Assembly (NCBI RefSeq): GCF_000482245.1
Contig: NZ_AWNH01000022.1
Span: 1-64,000, forward strand
Origin: Leptolyngbya sp. Heron Island J
GTDB lineage: Bacteria > Cyanobacteriota > Cyanobacteriia > Phormidesmidales > Phormidesmidaceae
Reading direction: 5' to 3'
DNA: 64,000 nt
Under the pieces are notes generated by a model. That model searched no databases, was not told the DNA's origin, and saw nothing but the letters and a program-made list of their open reading frames with translations. Each line of letters begins with the position of its first letter. Within the stretch, counting starts at the first letter, position 1. Positions 26,928 through 35,890 of the stretch are shown piece after piece. Made by a program: the position numbers and the translations under genes.

Positions 26928-27533
26928 CTAATCCTGATAAGCGATCAACATTTCCCAAGTACCGATATACGTAGCCAGCTCCTCACCACGAGGGACCACC
27001 TGCAGATTTACCCGCTGCATCAGTGCCCGATTAGGATTACGGACCTTCTCAAAGTCAATTACGAACGACGTGTTGGCCGGGATATCTTCAGCCAGATAAA
27101 TTTCAAGCTTGTCCAGGTCCTCAGACAAATCATTGGCTCCGCTAAAGACCCGATCGTCCCAAAGCACTTCCTCAATCGCAATCTCCTCGCCCACATTACC
27201 GATGCGACCATAGCGCACTTTAATGCGGTCTAAGTCAATACGCCCTCTATATCGAGAGAACGCCTCAGGCACAGTCACAATCAGCGCAGAAACAGCAGAG
27301 TCAACCTTGTCTCCTTTGACTTCCAACAAATAACTGGCGCGAGTATTACGAGGACTATTGTTGTCCAAACTATAGGACAGACGGTATCGTGACTCTACCC
27401 CTCCAATGATGTTGAGACCATCAGAGTCATAGATATCTTGCTGGGCCAAAGTAGGCACATTCACCCCGACTGTAGTGGCTACCGACATCGCTAAGCCAAT
27501 TAAGCCCAGGCGGATCAACTGTTTTAGCGCCAT
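26928..27533 (-). CDS. DUF2808 exported protein
   Basis: Cyanobacterial DUF2808 family, function unknown. ATG 27533 begins MALKQLIRLGLIGLAMSV, a signal peptide with a likely cut near TLAQQ. An in-frame start at 27587 adds 18 residues without signal features. Mature part is beta-rich with the family YLLEVKGDKVDSAVSALIVT and a C-terminal VNLQVVPRGEELATYIGTW, predicted periplasmic or outer-membrane associated. Convergent with nothing; it ends 98 bases before rpmH. Confidence 0.85.
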   Translation of the reverse strand: MALKQLIRLGLIGLAMSVATTVGVNVPTLAQQDIYDSDGLNIIGGVESRYRLSYSLDNNSPRNTRASYLLEVKGDKVDSAVSALIVTVPEAFSRYRGRIDLDRIKVRYGRIGNVGEEIAIEEVLWDDRVFSGANDLSEDLDKLEIYLAEDIPANTSFVIDFEKVRNPNRALMQRVNLQVVPRGEELATYIGTWEMLIAYQD

Positions 27534-28369
27534 TTTTAACTCCTCAAGCTCACAAGTAATAAAGCAGAACTCATCTAGAACTATCATGCACGCTGGCCCT
27601 CTGCTTCGGCACTGGGGACGGTTTACATGATTGGCTCCATAAAAATACTGCTCTAGAAGGCCTTAGCAGAGTTAACTCAGCAGGCATCTTCTCCATCCAA
27701 GAGAACTGCCAAGCAACGCTCCCTAATCCAACTAGAGCCTGTAAATTTACGGAACAAAATTTTTCTTAAGATTAGCACACTCAACTTAAAGACAAAGTTG
27801 TTAGCTCTAAATGACTATGAACAGCAACAACATAGTCAGCAACTCCAGCTTCAAATTCACTTTTTAACTCAGAGCAACTATCAGCATCACTTATAAGTTT
27901 CGGCACAAAACTTTTCCAGAACTTGTCTAATTTAGATTTCCGTCAAAAAAGATAAACCTTCATGAAGAAGTGCGCACTTTTCAATATTTAAATCGACAAA
28001 ATTAAAGTACGCTTAGCACTCTCTGCTAAAGGCTTAAAATTTGTTTTTACAAAGCTGAGTGAACACTTCAAGCAATCTCAAGCGACTTGAAATCATGTTT
28101 TTCAAGCTTGATGAAGGTTGAAGTCAATCTAGCATTATCTAATTTGTGCATCTAAAAAATCACTGATATCCCTTTGCTTCCAAAGGAGTTAACTGCCAAT
28201 AGACGTATTGGAAATGACCATTTATGCGTCAGTATAATGACCCATTTTTAAGTTAAGTAAAACCACTAAATCTAAAGTTATTCCTGTCGGATTGAGATCA
28301 AAGACGATCCCAACTCCATAGTGTTTTTACAACAATCGTTAGCCCAGTTAGTTAACTAAAAGGATCACT
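27534..28369. other. 836-base intergenic region upstream of pntA
   Basis: Divergent region between DUF2808 (minus) and pntA (plus). Clearly A+T-richer than the flanking genes and rich in stop codons in all frames. It must contain both promoters. I see clusters of TCAAGC/GCTTGA words around 28060-28115 but no defined repeat, tRNA or terminator. A small RNA cannot be excluded. Confidence 0.5.
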
Positions 28370-29995
28370 ATGACCATTGCACTCGATCAAAGTGCTGTTG
28401 ACCAACAAACGTCACATCCAAAACCTCCAAAGCGCATCGGCATTCCAAAAGAAGTTACAGACGGAGAATGTCGTATAGCCGCTACTCCTAAAACGGTCAA
28501 AAAACTTCAGGCTCTTGGATTCGATGTGGTGATAGAGCAGGGGGCTGGAGAACGGGCCGAGTTCTCAGACCAAGCCTATCGTGAGGCAGGCTGTCAGGTA
28601 GTTGCCAACGCTATAGAGCTGTGGCAACAGACTGACATCATCCTCAAAGTTCAGCCACCAGGACATCACCCCGAGCTGAACTGTAGCGAAACCGAACTAG
28701 TGCATAGTGGTCAAACCCTAATTAGCTTTCTATGGCCTGCCCAGAACCCTGATTTGCTCAACCAGTTAGCCACCAAACAGGTGACTGCCCTGGCCATGGA
28801 TTCGGTGCCCCGCATCAGCCGTGCCCAGAAAATGGATGCCCTCAGCTCCATGGCCAATGTAGCCGGGTATCGAGCCGTCATTGAAGCCGCAAATAACTTT
28901 GGTCGCTTTTTTACTGGTCAGATCACGGCAGCTGGTAAAGTTCCTCCCGCTAAGGTACTGGTCATTGGCGCTGGTGTAGCCGGTCTTGCAGCTATTGGTG
29001 CCGCCAAAAGTCTGGGGGCAATTGTCCGAGCTTTTGACACTCGACCTGTGGTGAAAGAGCAAGTCGAAAGTATGGGTGCCGAGTTTCTGGAGCTGAACTT
29101 TACAGAAGATGGCACCGGTTCTGGTGGCTATGCCAAGGTGATGAGTAAGGAGTTCATCGAGGCAGAGATGGCCCTCTTCGCTGCGCAGGCTAAAGAGGTA
29201 GACATTATTATTACTACCGCCTTGATTCCTGGTAAAAAAGCACCCCTGCTGGTAACTAAAGACACAGTAGAGCTAATGAAACCGGGCTCAGTCATCGTCG
29301 ATATGGCGGCTGAGCAAGGTGGCAACTGCGAAGTCAGTCGCGCTGGTGAAGTTTATCGCCACCATGGGGTCACCATCGTTGGGCTAACAGATTTGGCTAG
29401 CCGGATGGCGGGACAATCTAGCCAGCTTTACGGCATGAACTTGTACCACCTGTTAAATGACATGGGTGGGGCTGAAGGCTACACCGTGAACTTCGACGAT
29501 GAGGTGGTTCGGGGTGCCTTAGTGAGTCATGAAGGTCAGGTCACTTGGCCTGCACCCAGACCTGAAAAACCTGCGCCACCTAAGGTTGAAACGAAGACTG
29601 AGGAACCTGCTAAGACGGCTGAACCGGATGTACCAGCTGCACCTAAATTTTCATTGCCCTGGACATGGATTGGGGTTGCGATCGCAGCCCTAGCCTTAGT
29701 CGGTATTGGTATTAGCGCGCCCTCGTCCTTCCTCTCCCACTTCACCGTCTTCGTCCTGGCTTGTTTCGTTGGCTGGCAGGTGATTTGGAATGTGTCCCCG
29801 TCGTTGCATACTCCCTTGATGAGTGTGACTAATGCCATCAGCGGCATCATCATCATCGGCGGCATGTTGCAAATTTCAGGCGAACCGATGTCACCCACAG
29901 TCATTTTGGGTGCGATCGCAATCTTTATCGGCACGATCAATATCGCAGGTGGTTTCTTAGTGACCCAGCGGATGTTGAAGATGTTTCGGAAATAG
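28370..29995 (+). CDS. pntA: NAD(P) transhydrogenase subunit alpha (fused PntAA-PntAB)
   Basis: With PntB, couples hydride transfer from NADH to NADP+ to proton movement across the membrane. Residues 15-400 are the NAD(H)-binding domain [35 protein letters not shown], the Rossmann [18 protein letters not shown]-x-VRAFDTRP. A Pro/Glu/Lys linker ([17 protein letters not shown]) leads to three membrane spans (~425-535). Many cyanobacteria have these as two genes (pntAA, pntAB); here they are one 541-residue protein. AAAAGGATC precedes the ATG. Followed by pntB. Confidence 0.95.
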   Translation: MTIALDQSAVDQQTSHPKPPKRIGIPKEVTDGECRIAATPKTVKKLQALGFDVVIEQGAGERAEFSDQAYREAGCQVVANAIELWQQTDIILKVQPPGHHPELNCSETELVHSGQTLISFLWPAQNPDLLNQLATKQVTALAMDSVPRISRAQKMDALSSMANVAGYRAVIEAANNFGRFFTGQITAAGKVPPAKVLVIGAGVAGLAAIGAAKSLGAIVRAFDTRPVVKEQVESMGAEFLELNFTEDGTGSGGYAKVMSKEFIEAEMALFAAQAKEVDIIITTALIPGKKAPLLVTKDTVELMKPGSVIVDMAAEQGGNCEVSRAGEVYRHHGVTIVGLTDLASRMAGQSSQLYGMNLYHLLNDMGGAEGYTVNFDDEVVRGALVSHEGQVTWPAPRPEKPAPPKVETKTEEPAKTAEPDVPAAPKFSLPWTWIGVAIAALALVGIGISAPSSFLSHFTVFVLACFVGWQVIWNVSPSLHTPLMSVTNAISGIIIIGGMLQISGEPMSPTVILGAIAIFIGTINIAGGFLVTQRMLKMFRK

Positions 29996-30007
29996 ATCAC
30001 TTCCTGT

Positions 30008-30075
30008 CGTTAGCTGAGCGGAGTCGAAGCTAACGTTTTTGATTGGCGTTCCCTGAGCGGAGTCGAAGGGGACGC
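30008..30075. repeat. Pair of dispersed-repeat hairpins between pntA and pntB
   Basis: Copy 1 (30008-30035) has stem CGTTAGCT/AGCTAACG, copy 2 (30046-30075) has stem GCGTTCCCT/AGGGGACGC; both enclose the same 12-base core GAGCGGAGTCGA. The stems differ in sequence but stay paired, with one G-U in copy 2. TGAGCGGAGTCGAAGG-type elements are, to my knowledge, dispersed repeats in many cyanobacteria. Copy 1 is followed by TTTTT and could attenuate pntB. Confidence 0.75.
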
Positions 30076-30105
30076 TCACAGACAGTTCTCTACAAGTTTC
30101 GTTTC

Positions 30106-31530
30106 ATGTCTAACAATCTTGTTGCGGTAGCCTATTTGGTTGCCATTGTGCTCTTCATTCTCAGTTTGGGTGGTCTTTCTAACCAGGAGTCCGCCAAACG
30201 TGGCAATGTCTACGGCATTATTGGTATGGTCATTGCCCTGGTGGCCACAGCTTTAAGTTCTCAATTAACCGCTTACGGTCTACTAGTAGCGGCAATCCTA
30301 CCTGCAGTAGCCATCGGTGGCCTGGTTGCATCCCGTGTAGAAATGACCGAAATGCCTGAGCTGGTGGCAATTCTCCACAGCTTTGTGGGATTGGCAGCAG
30401 TGCTGGTTGGTGTAGCTAGCTATTTACAGCCCGATGTCGACCTGGTAGGCGCTGAAGAAACGATCCACAAGTTGGAAATTTATATTGGCGTTTTTATCGG
30501 GGCAGTCACCTTTACGGGCTCTGTGGTCGCCTTTGGCAAGTTGCGGGCAATTATTAGTAGCAAACCGCTGATGTTACCAGCGCGTCATTTGCTCAATATT
30601 GCCATGCTGCTTGGCACGGTGGTATTGGGCGTTGGCTTTATGGCCGCTGAGGGTACGGATGGCTTTGGTTATGTGTTGGGAATGGTTGCGATCGCATCTA
30701 TCCTGGGCATCCACCTAGTCGCCGCCATTGGTGGTGCTGATATGCCCGTAGTGATCTCCATGCTCAACAGCTATTCCGGTTGGGCCGCTGCCGCTGCAGG
30801 CTTTATGCTCTCCAATGACCTGCTGATTGTCACGGGTGCATTAGTGGGCAGCAGCGGAGCCATCCTCAGCTACATCATGTGCAAAGCCATGAACCGCTCC
30901 TTCTTTAGCGTAATTCTCGGTGGCTTTGGTCAAGGCTCTGGCAAAGGTAGCAGCAAGAGCGTTGAAGGCACCGCCAGCGAAATTGATGTCAACGGCACAA
31001 TTGAACTGCTAGCCGATGCTCAGAGTGTGATTATCACCCCTGGTTATGGCATGGCCGTGGCTCAGGCACAGCATGCAGTCTCCGAAATTACGCAGCTATT
31101 AATGAAGCGTGGCGTCAATGTGCGATTTGGTATTCACCCCGTAGCCGGTCGTTTACCAGGCCACATGAATGTGCTACTGGCAGAGGCTAATGTGCCCTAC
31201 GACATCGTGTTGGAAATGGATGAGATCAATGACGATTTCCCTGAAACCGATGTGGTGTTAGTGATCGGTGCCAACGATACGGTGAACCCCAGCGCTATGG
31301 AAGATCCAGATAGCCCAATTGCTGGAATGCCGGTGTTGGAAGTTTGGAAAGCGCGCCATGTGGTAGTGATGAAGCGCGGCATGTCAGCTGGCTATGCAGG
31401 TGTAGCTAATCCACTGTTCTTTAAGGACAACACCCAGATGCTGTTTGGTGATGCAAAAGCCAACACCAATGCGATTTTGGGTCGCTTGCAAGAATCTACG
31501 ACTGAGCAACCTAAATTGGCAACTGCTTAG
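30106..31530 (+). CDS. pntB: NAD(P) transhydrogenase subunit beta
   Basis: Membrane domain II plus NADP(H)-binding domain III. About eight spans in residues 1-270 ([21 protein letters not shown] first), with [26 protein letters not shown]. Domain III (~300-474) has [34 protein letters not shown], and the NADP-binding [15 protein letters not shown]. The frame is open from 30043, but that extension lies inside the hairpin repeat; ATG 30106 (MSNNLVAV) is the family start. 474 aa. Confidence 0.96.
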   Translation: MSNNLVAVAYLVAIVLFILSLGGLSNQESAKRGNVYGIIGMVIALVATALSSQLTAYGLLVAAILPAVAIGGLVASRVEMTEMPELVAILHSFVGLAAVLVGVASYLQPDVDLVGAEETIHKLEIYIGVFIGAVTFTGSVVAFGKLRAIISSKPLMLPARHLLNIAMLLGTVVLGVGFMAAEGTDGFGYVLGMVAIASILGIHLVAAIGGADMPVVISMLNSYSGWAAAAAGFMLSNDLLIVTGALVGSSGAILSYIMCKAMNRSFFSVILGGFGQGSGKGSSKSVEGTASEIDVNGTIELLADAQSVIITPGYGMAVAQAQHAVSEITQLLMKRGVNVRFGIHPVAGRLPGHMNVLLAEANVPYDIVLEMDEINDDFPETDVVLVIGANDTVNPSAMEDPDSPIAGMPVLEVWKARHVVVMKRGMSAGYAGVANPLFFKDNTQMLFGDAKANTNAILGRLQESTTEQPKLATA

Positions 31531-31593
31531 GCAAAAAACTTACTTCGAGCCTCAAGAACAATCTGAATAACTAGTCTTTGGCTTTATGACTTT

Positions 31594-31624
31594 GACCCTG
31601 TGCTGGGAAATCTGGCATAGGGTC
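31594..31624 (+). terminator. Probable terminator after pntB
   Basis: GACCCTGTGC and GCATAGGGTC form a 10-bp stem with one G-U pair and an 11-base loop, 64 bases after the pntB stop. Only a loose T-rich tail follows (TATCATCTTATT), so termination may be incomplete and feed into the DUF6883 gene, which starts 16 bases later. Confidence 0.5.
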
Positions 31625-31640
31625 TATCATCTTATTGCGA

Positions 31641-31975
31641 ATGCGGTTACCCAATGGTGAACAAGCAATACTGGGCGATAAGTTAGAACGCTACTGCTTA
31701 AACTTTAAACATCACAAGGGTAAGGATAAAGCTGCACTATTTCGTAAACGTTTAGGCATCACATTAGCCAATAAATTAATTTTAGAAGCAGCATTACTTA
31801 ATGCAGCTGCAACGCAAGGAGCTATCTTGCGTTGCGATAATGAATTTGGGCAGCAATACAACATCAAGTTTTATCTGGAAACTACGTTTGGCGCATCTTG
31901 GGTCCTGAGCTGCTGGATTATTCGAACAGGGAAACATTGCCTAGGTTAACCAATACTTATCCCGTAAGAAAATAG
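31641..31975 (+). pseudogene. DUF6883-like protein, probable single-base frameshift near its end
   Basis: ATG 31641 opens MRLPNGEQAILGDKLERYCLN, matching DUF6883, a family commonly found beside DUF4926. In frame it stops at 31949 after WIIRTGKHCLG. One extra G in the GGG at 31929-31931 would instead give WIIRTGETLPRLTNTYPVRK, ending at TAG 31973-31975 inside the ribosome site of the next gene. That ending fits what I recall of the family C-terminus and the operon spacing, so a one-base loss (or sequencing error) is likely. The domain pair resembles toxin-antitoxin-type modules, unproven. Confidence 0.7.
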
Positions 31976-31985
31976 GAGGTTAGCA

Positions 31986-32219
31986 ATGACACTTAATGAG
32001 TACGACATTGTAGCTCTAACCGAAGAAATCGAAGCTGAGCATCAAGAAACTAAACAACCTTTGCGCCTACGATGCGGTCAAGTAGGAACTGTCTTGATGA
32101 CAGTTGAAAACAACTTTTACTTGATCGACTTTGCTGATGATGATGGCCATACTTATGCAATGGAAACTATTCCTGAAAATAAGCTCATGCTTCTGTTCTA
32201 CGAGCCTATGGCAGCCTAA
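31986..32219 (+). CDS. DUF4926 domain protein
   Basis: 77 residues: EYDIVALTEEIEAE, then CGQVGTVLMTV and YLIDFADDDGHTYAMETI, an SH3-like small beta-barrel pattern typical of DUF4926. Strong ribosome site AGGAGG 6 bases before ATG. Partner of the upstream DUF6883 gene. Function unknown; the pairing suggests a two-component module. Confidence 0.82.
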   Translation: MTLNEYDIVALTEEIEAEHQETKQPLRLRCGQVGTVLMTVENNFYLIDFADDDGHTYAMETIPENKLMLLFYEPMAA

Positions 32220-32346
32220 GGTTTGGCTAGCTTTCCAATGAAAAAGCTCTTTATTGCAATCAACTGTGGTACAGGTCCCTCAGCTAGAGTCACAGCTATT
32301 TCCAGAACTTAATTGGACTGCGGCGCAGGTGTTAGCGGGCTAGCAG

Positions 32347-33114
32347 TTATCTATTTTCTGGGATAAAGGCTTTCTCCATATCTAGGCACTGCCAATCCAC
32401 CACTCTCTTCTCTGCCGTCGCATCGGCCCGTTGATAATCATCAGGCGTGGGTGGTAGCAGCTTCTTAGTTTTAACGTAGTACATGATGGCTAAGAACTCA
32501 CGGATTATATGCTTCCGCCATTGTGAAAACTCTAGCCTGACTGGATGGGAAACAACCTCAAATCCAAAATTGCGATAGAGCAATGTCGATCGACCAGTGT
32601 GTAACCCATCGGTCACCAGCAAAATTTTAGGCTGAGCTGAGGGGACCTGCTCCAAAGCCATATACCGCTTAGTATAAAAGGCATTTTCCCAGGTGGTCGC
32701 TGCACAGGCTTCACCACTTAACTGTGCAGCCGGTACTCCCATTTTTTGAGCAAGATCAACAAGAATCGGTGCGTCGTGAGCACCGCTCATAAATATATGG
32801 GGTGCTCGCCCTGCTTTCCACAGTTCTACCGCTGCCTTGGCCCGCTGCTCGTTATAGCCGGTCCCGCTTCCTAGAACAACAATGGCATCTACAGATTCTC
32901 CTTTATCTGGCTGGGTCACCAGAACTCGCAAGCCTCGATTTATCCACCAGGGTGATAGCCCCACAACTAGCAAAATACTCACTAGCCAGCGCAGCGCCTG
33001 CCGTACCGATGGATAAAAAATGTGCTGGCAGGCTTTGCATTGATAGGGTTGTGGAAATTTAGCCTGGGCTCCATGGGGTTGCACTGAGGAATGGTTGCAC
33101 CGAGGGCAATGCAT
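32347..33114 (-). CDS. YdcF/SanA-type DUF218 protein with N-terminal zinc ribbon
   Basis: DUF218 core from ~70: VDAIVVLGSGTGYNEQRAKAAVELW, APHIFMSGAH, ACAATTWENAFYTKRYM and ILLVTDGLHTGRSTLLYR. One span at ~40-60 (LRWLVSILLVVGLSPWW). Unusually, residues 1-30 form a zinc ribbon: C3-P-R-C6 and C26-K-A-C29, like those of transposase/InsA-type ribbons. DUF218 proteins are implicated in envelope permeability and polysaccharide metabolism. The fused ribbon is on the cytoplasmic side if the span is N-in. Confidence 0.87.
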   Translation of the reverse strand: MHCPRCNHSSVQPHGAQAKFPQPYQCKACQHIFYPSVRQALRWLVSILLVVGLSPWWINRGLRVLVTQPDKGESVDAIVVLGSGTGYNEQRAKAAVELWKAGRAPHIFMSGAHDAPILVDLAQKMGVPAAQLSGEACAATTWENAFYTKRYMALEQVPSAQPKILLVTDGLHTGRSTLLYRNFGFEVVSHPVRLEFSQWRKHIIREFLAIMYYVKTKKLLPPTPDDYQRADATAEKRVVDWQCLDMEKAFIPENR

Positions 33115-33138
33115 AGCGACAAAGTATAGTTAGCCAAC

Positions 33139-33172
33139 AAAAAGCGCTCATTCCCAGGAATGAGCGCTTTTA
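33139..33172 (-). terminator. Terminator of the VKOR gene
   Basis: AAAAGCGCTCATTCC and GGAATGAGCGCTTTT pair perfectly around a 2-base centre, with A and T runs on both sides. It follows the minus-strand VKOR stop (33241) by about 70 bases and works in either direction. Confidence 0.8.
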
Positions 33173-33240
33173 TATTGATACATGTTGGAACTCAAGACAT
33201 CAGGGTAAGGATAGCTGAGAGCAATATCCTGACTCCGACG

Positions 33241-34107
33241 TTAAGGCGTTTGATTTGTAAAATCCTGTGGACCAGTGTAGCCAGACGCTGTTGCTAAGGA
33301 CTGTAGTGACTGAACTCCAGCATAAACCTGGCCATTGACTTCCCAGGTGGGATAACTTTGAACACCCGCTGTCCGACAAGCATTCGGCTGTGGGTCTATG
33401 CCTTCTTCATCACACTCGATGTAGTCAATGTGCTCCATTGCTTGCTTACCGAAGAGGGTTTGTTGGGCATGGCAATGGGGACACCACCAAGCGCCATACT
33501 TCTTCGCGCCGATAGCGGTTAAGTGCTTAGCTAGGGCAATTTCTGAATCACCTGAAGTGGTCTCTACTGCTGGTGGTGGGTTGCCAGCGGTAAAGGTGTC
33601 AGGGTTTTGCGCGTAGGCATACAAACCGGTGGTGGCAATCGTCGCAGCCAGGGCTACTGAAATACCGGGTAACAATAACTGGCCAAAGCTGTCCCAACGA
33701 TTACCCACCAGGGTCAGCCCCCACAGACCCATGCTGAGTAAGGCTGATAATAAGCAAGGGACACAGGCCTCTTGCAATACACCAAACATGACGTAGAGCA
33801 AATAACCACTGAAGATGGTCATTGCAGTACTACCAATAAATAACCCCAGCCAGGTGGGGCCTTCTAAAGACTTGTTTTTGGTAACTACGGGTCCAATGGC
33901 AAATGCCCCCATAAGGAAGTATGCGATCGCACCCAGCAATGGCAGCGACAGCCCGCCTAGACGCACATAGGCACTTCCTGCTAAAGCACTATTGCCCTTA
34001 AGCATGCAGCCGATAGCCAATAGCATCCCGGCAGCGGACACACCGGCAATCAGATAGCGGGAATTACGATGAATCCAGGTGGTTGGTTGTTTACGTTTAC
34101 GTGGCAT
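33241..34107 (-). CDS. VKOR-thioredoxin fusion (disulfide-bond-forming)
   Basis: Bacterial homologue of vitamin K epoxide reductase fused to a thioredoxin-like domain; normally makes disulfides in exported proteins using quinones. VKOR part (1-165): spans from ~18, GLSLPLLGAIAYF, and the active CVPC (115-118). Trx part (~190-280): WWCPHC (CPHC at 209-212), plus C232 and C244, and YPTWEVNGQVYAG with the cis-Pro. The loop after span 1 is short and has no Cys; only C34 occurs before C115, so the usual loop cysteine pair appears missing. 288 aa. Confidence 0.93.
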   Translation of the reverse strand: MPRKRKQPTTWIHRNSRYLIAGVSAAGMLLAIGCMLKGNSALAGSAYVRLGGLSLPLLGAIAYFLMGAFAIGPVVTKNKSLEGPTWLGLFIGSTAMTIFSGYLLYVMFGVLQEACVPCLLSALLSMGLWGLTLVGNRWDSFGQLLLPGISVALAATIATTGLYAYAQNPDTFTAGNPPPAVETTSGDSEIALAKHLTAIGAKKYGAWWCPHCHAQQTLFGKQAMEHIDYIECDEEGIDPQPNACRTAGVQSYPTWEVNGQVYAGVQSLQSLATASGYTGPQDFTNQTP

Positions 34108-34246
34108 TGGTCGTAAGTGTTTTTGAATAAACGGCTCAATTTAGCGTTGAGTTACCAGTTTTGAGTTGTCAGATTGCATCCTTCCCCTAGAGTGTTCTAA
34201 GTAACAAGGCCGCTAATCTACAGCTCAAAATCTAGAACTCATTTCC

Positions 34247-35122
34247 CTACGTACCCTCAATCGCGTAGGCCAAATTTTGCAACTCTGACATCGGCAGTTC
34301 TGCCACTAAGGCATAGAGATAAGTCTCATCACGCCAAAGGACAATGCCAGTGCCATCAGGCTGTTGCAAAGTAAGCTGTGCTGACTGAAATTCAGGAAAT
34401 TCTTCCTCAGCCAGTGCCAATTGATAGGCAGATACAGTTTGATTTGTCTCTAGCCGATAGGTGAGACGCAATCCTGAGGTTTCGCCAAGCTGGCAATTAC
34501 TGCCGCCTAGCAGCAGTCCTTGTTTGCTTGGAATCAGCGGCAATGCAGCCACTGTGGTTTGAAATCCCTGCAGTAGCTCCAGGATTTCGCCCGGCTGCTG
34601 CACTACAAAATCAACAGGTCCCTCAGGGTTTGTTAGAGAACGCTGGTGGTCTTGTAGTAGCTGACTTAGCCCCGACCAAGTTTGATGAATACCAGCCGAA
34701 GCTGGCGTATCTGCTAGCTCGGGCTGATGATACTGAGCCTGGAGGCTACGCACCTGGTTGTTGAGATGCAGATTGGCTACACCAAACGCGATCGCAAATC
34801 CAGCCGCCACCGTACTCATTGCCCATGGCAGTCGCAGTCGCAACCGCTTTTTGGGTTTTTGAGGGGTAGCAGTTAGCTGGTGGGCAAGTTCGGCTTGGGC
34901 AGCTGAGAGAATTTGCGATCGCAATTCCAGCTCCGGTTCCACCTCATCCAGTCCATAGGGCATCATCGCCAGTGCCTCTTGCAACGAGGTGACTTCTGCT
35001 TGCAACTCTGGCTGTTCAGCCAGTAAACTCCGAAACGTTTCCGCCTCCGACGAGGTTAAATCACCGAGCACATACCCAGCAGTCAGCTCTTGAATCTCTT
35101 GGGGCGAAAGGGGTGCAGTCAT
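34247..35122 (-). CDS. Anti-sigma factor (RskA-like)
   Basis: Cytoplasmic N-terminal domain (QEIQELTAGYVLGDLTSSEAETFRSLL, the typical anti-sigma helix bundle, without a HxxxCxxC zinc motif), one span at ~97-117 (WAMSTVAAGFAIAFGVANL), then a periplasmic RskA-type domain (~190-291, LPLIPSKQGLLLGGSNCQLG, FPEFQSAQLTLQQPDGTGIVL). Its ATG overlaps the sigma-factor TAA (TAATG), so the two are coupled. It should hold the ECF sigma factor until an envelope signal triggers its proteolysis. Confidence 0.87.
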   Translation of the reverse strand: MTAPLSPQEIQELTAGYVLGDLTSSEAETFRSLLAEQPELQAEVTSLQEALAMMPYGLDEVEPELELRSQILSAAQAELAHQLTATPQKPKKRLRLRLPWAMSTVAAGFAIAFGVANLHLNNQVRSLQAQYHQPELADTPASAGIHQTWSGLSQLLQDHQRSLTNPEGPVDFVVQQPGEILELLQGFQTTVAALPLIPSKQGLLLGGSNCQLGETSGLRLTYRLETNQTVSAYQLALAEEEFPEFQSAQLTLQQPDGTGIVLWRDETYLYALVAELPMSELQNLAYAIEGT

Positions 35123-35724
35123 TACAAATCCTCCTTCAGCACATCTAACTGTTTACGCAGCTGCAACAAACCTCGTCGGGCCCAGCTCTTCACTGTCCCG
35201 AGAGGCACACCTAAGCGTTCTGCAATATCACGCTGGGACTGGCCCTCGTAATAACTCAGTTCCAGTACCTCTCGTTGTTGTGCCTTTAAGGTGGTCAACG
35301 CCTCACGCACCAAGGCACGCTGTTCTTGCTGAGTAATGTGCTTCATGGGGGTAGCCGCGTCAACGCCGGACTGATTTTGATGCCATTGATTCAAATACTT
35401 TTGCTGAGTTGATTGGGCTCGCAGCCGATCAATCACCCGTGAACGGGTGACCGTAGTCAAATAGCTAGCAAGGGAACCTCGATGGGGGTTATAGGACCGA
35501 GTACGCATCAGCCTCAGAAAAACCTCCTGCGTCAAATCTTCAGCCTCAGAAACTCGTTGCAATCCTTTGAGGGCGATGCCATACACCAAACTGCCGTAGC
35601 GATCATAAAGACTCGCTAACGCCGACACATCCCCTTCCCATAAACGAGCCACTAGGGCACCGTCCGCCTTATGCTCCATCACCGATCGAACAGCTTGATT
35701 TGTCGCATCTATTGCCCGAGTCAC
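35122..35724 (-). CDS. ECF-type RNA polymerase sigma factor (SigK/SigG-like)
   Basis: Region 2 (DVSALASLYDRYGSLVYGIALKGLQ, AEDLTQEVFLRLMR, SLASYLTTVTRSRVIDRLR) and region 4 (LTTLKAQQREVLELSYYEGQSQRDIAERLGVPLGTVKSWARRGLLQLR, helix-turn-helix). 200 residues from GTG 35724; ATG 35679 (MEHKADGALVARLW) is an alternative start nearer to conserved sequence. Co-translated with its anti-sigma factor. Target promoters are not identifiable here; the neighbouring spondin protein is a candidate. Confidence 0.9.
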   Translation of the reverse strand: MTRAIDATNQAVRSVMEHKADGALVARLWEGDVSALASLYDRYGSLVYGIALKGLQRVSEAEDLTQEVFLRLMRTRSYNPHRGSLASYLTTVTRSRVIDRLRAQSTQQKYLNQWHQNQSGVDAATPMKHITQQEQRALVREALTTLKAQQREVLELSYYEGQSQRDIAERLGVPLGTVKSWARRGLLQLRKQLDVLKEDL

Positions 35725-35832
35725 AAGTTCACTAGCCGGTTTTCATTAGGTATACGTCTGCCAATTCATATCGGATGCACTTCTCCAAAACCCCAAAATC
35801 TAGAGCCCGCAAACGGTATCGCAGGCAGCATC

Positions 35833-35857
35833 AAAAAAAGGAGAGCAAATGCTCTCC
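35833..35857 (-). terminator. Terminator of the spondin-domain gene
   Basis: On the minus strand, GGAGAGCATTTGCTCTCC is followed by seven Ts. It lies 34 bases past the stop of the minus-strand gene at 35891 and separates that gene from the sigma-factor gene. Confidence 0.85.
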
Positions 35858-35890
35858 CCTCTGGACTTAATTTGTCAGGATAATTGTGTG

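Noticed and set aside
28370-29995. pntA as a sequencing-error fusion of pntAA and pntAB
   Set aside because: The linker between domain I and the spans is a normal Pro/Glu/Lys connector, and fused PntA is standard in other bacteria.
30043-30105. N-terminal extension of PntB encoded by the repeat hairpin
   Set aside because: The residues come from the dispersed repeat; PntB proteins begin at the following MSNNLVAV-type segment.
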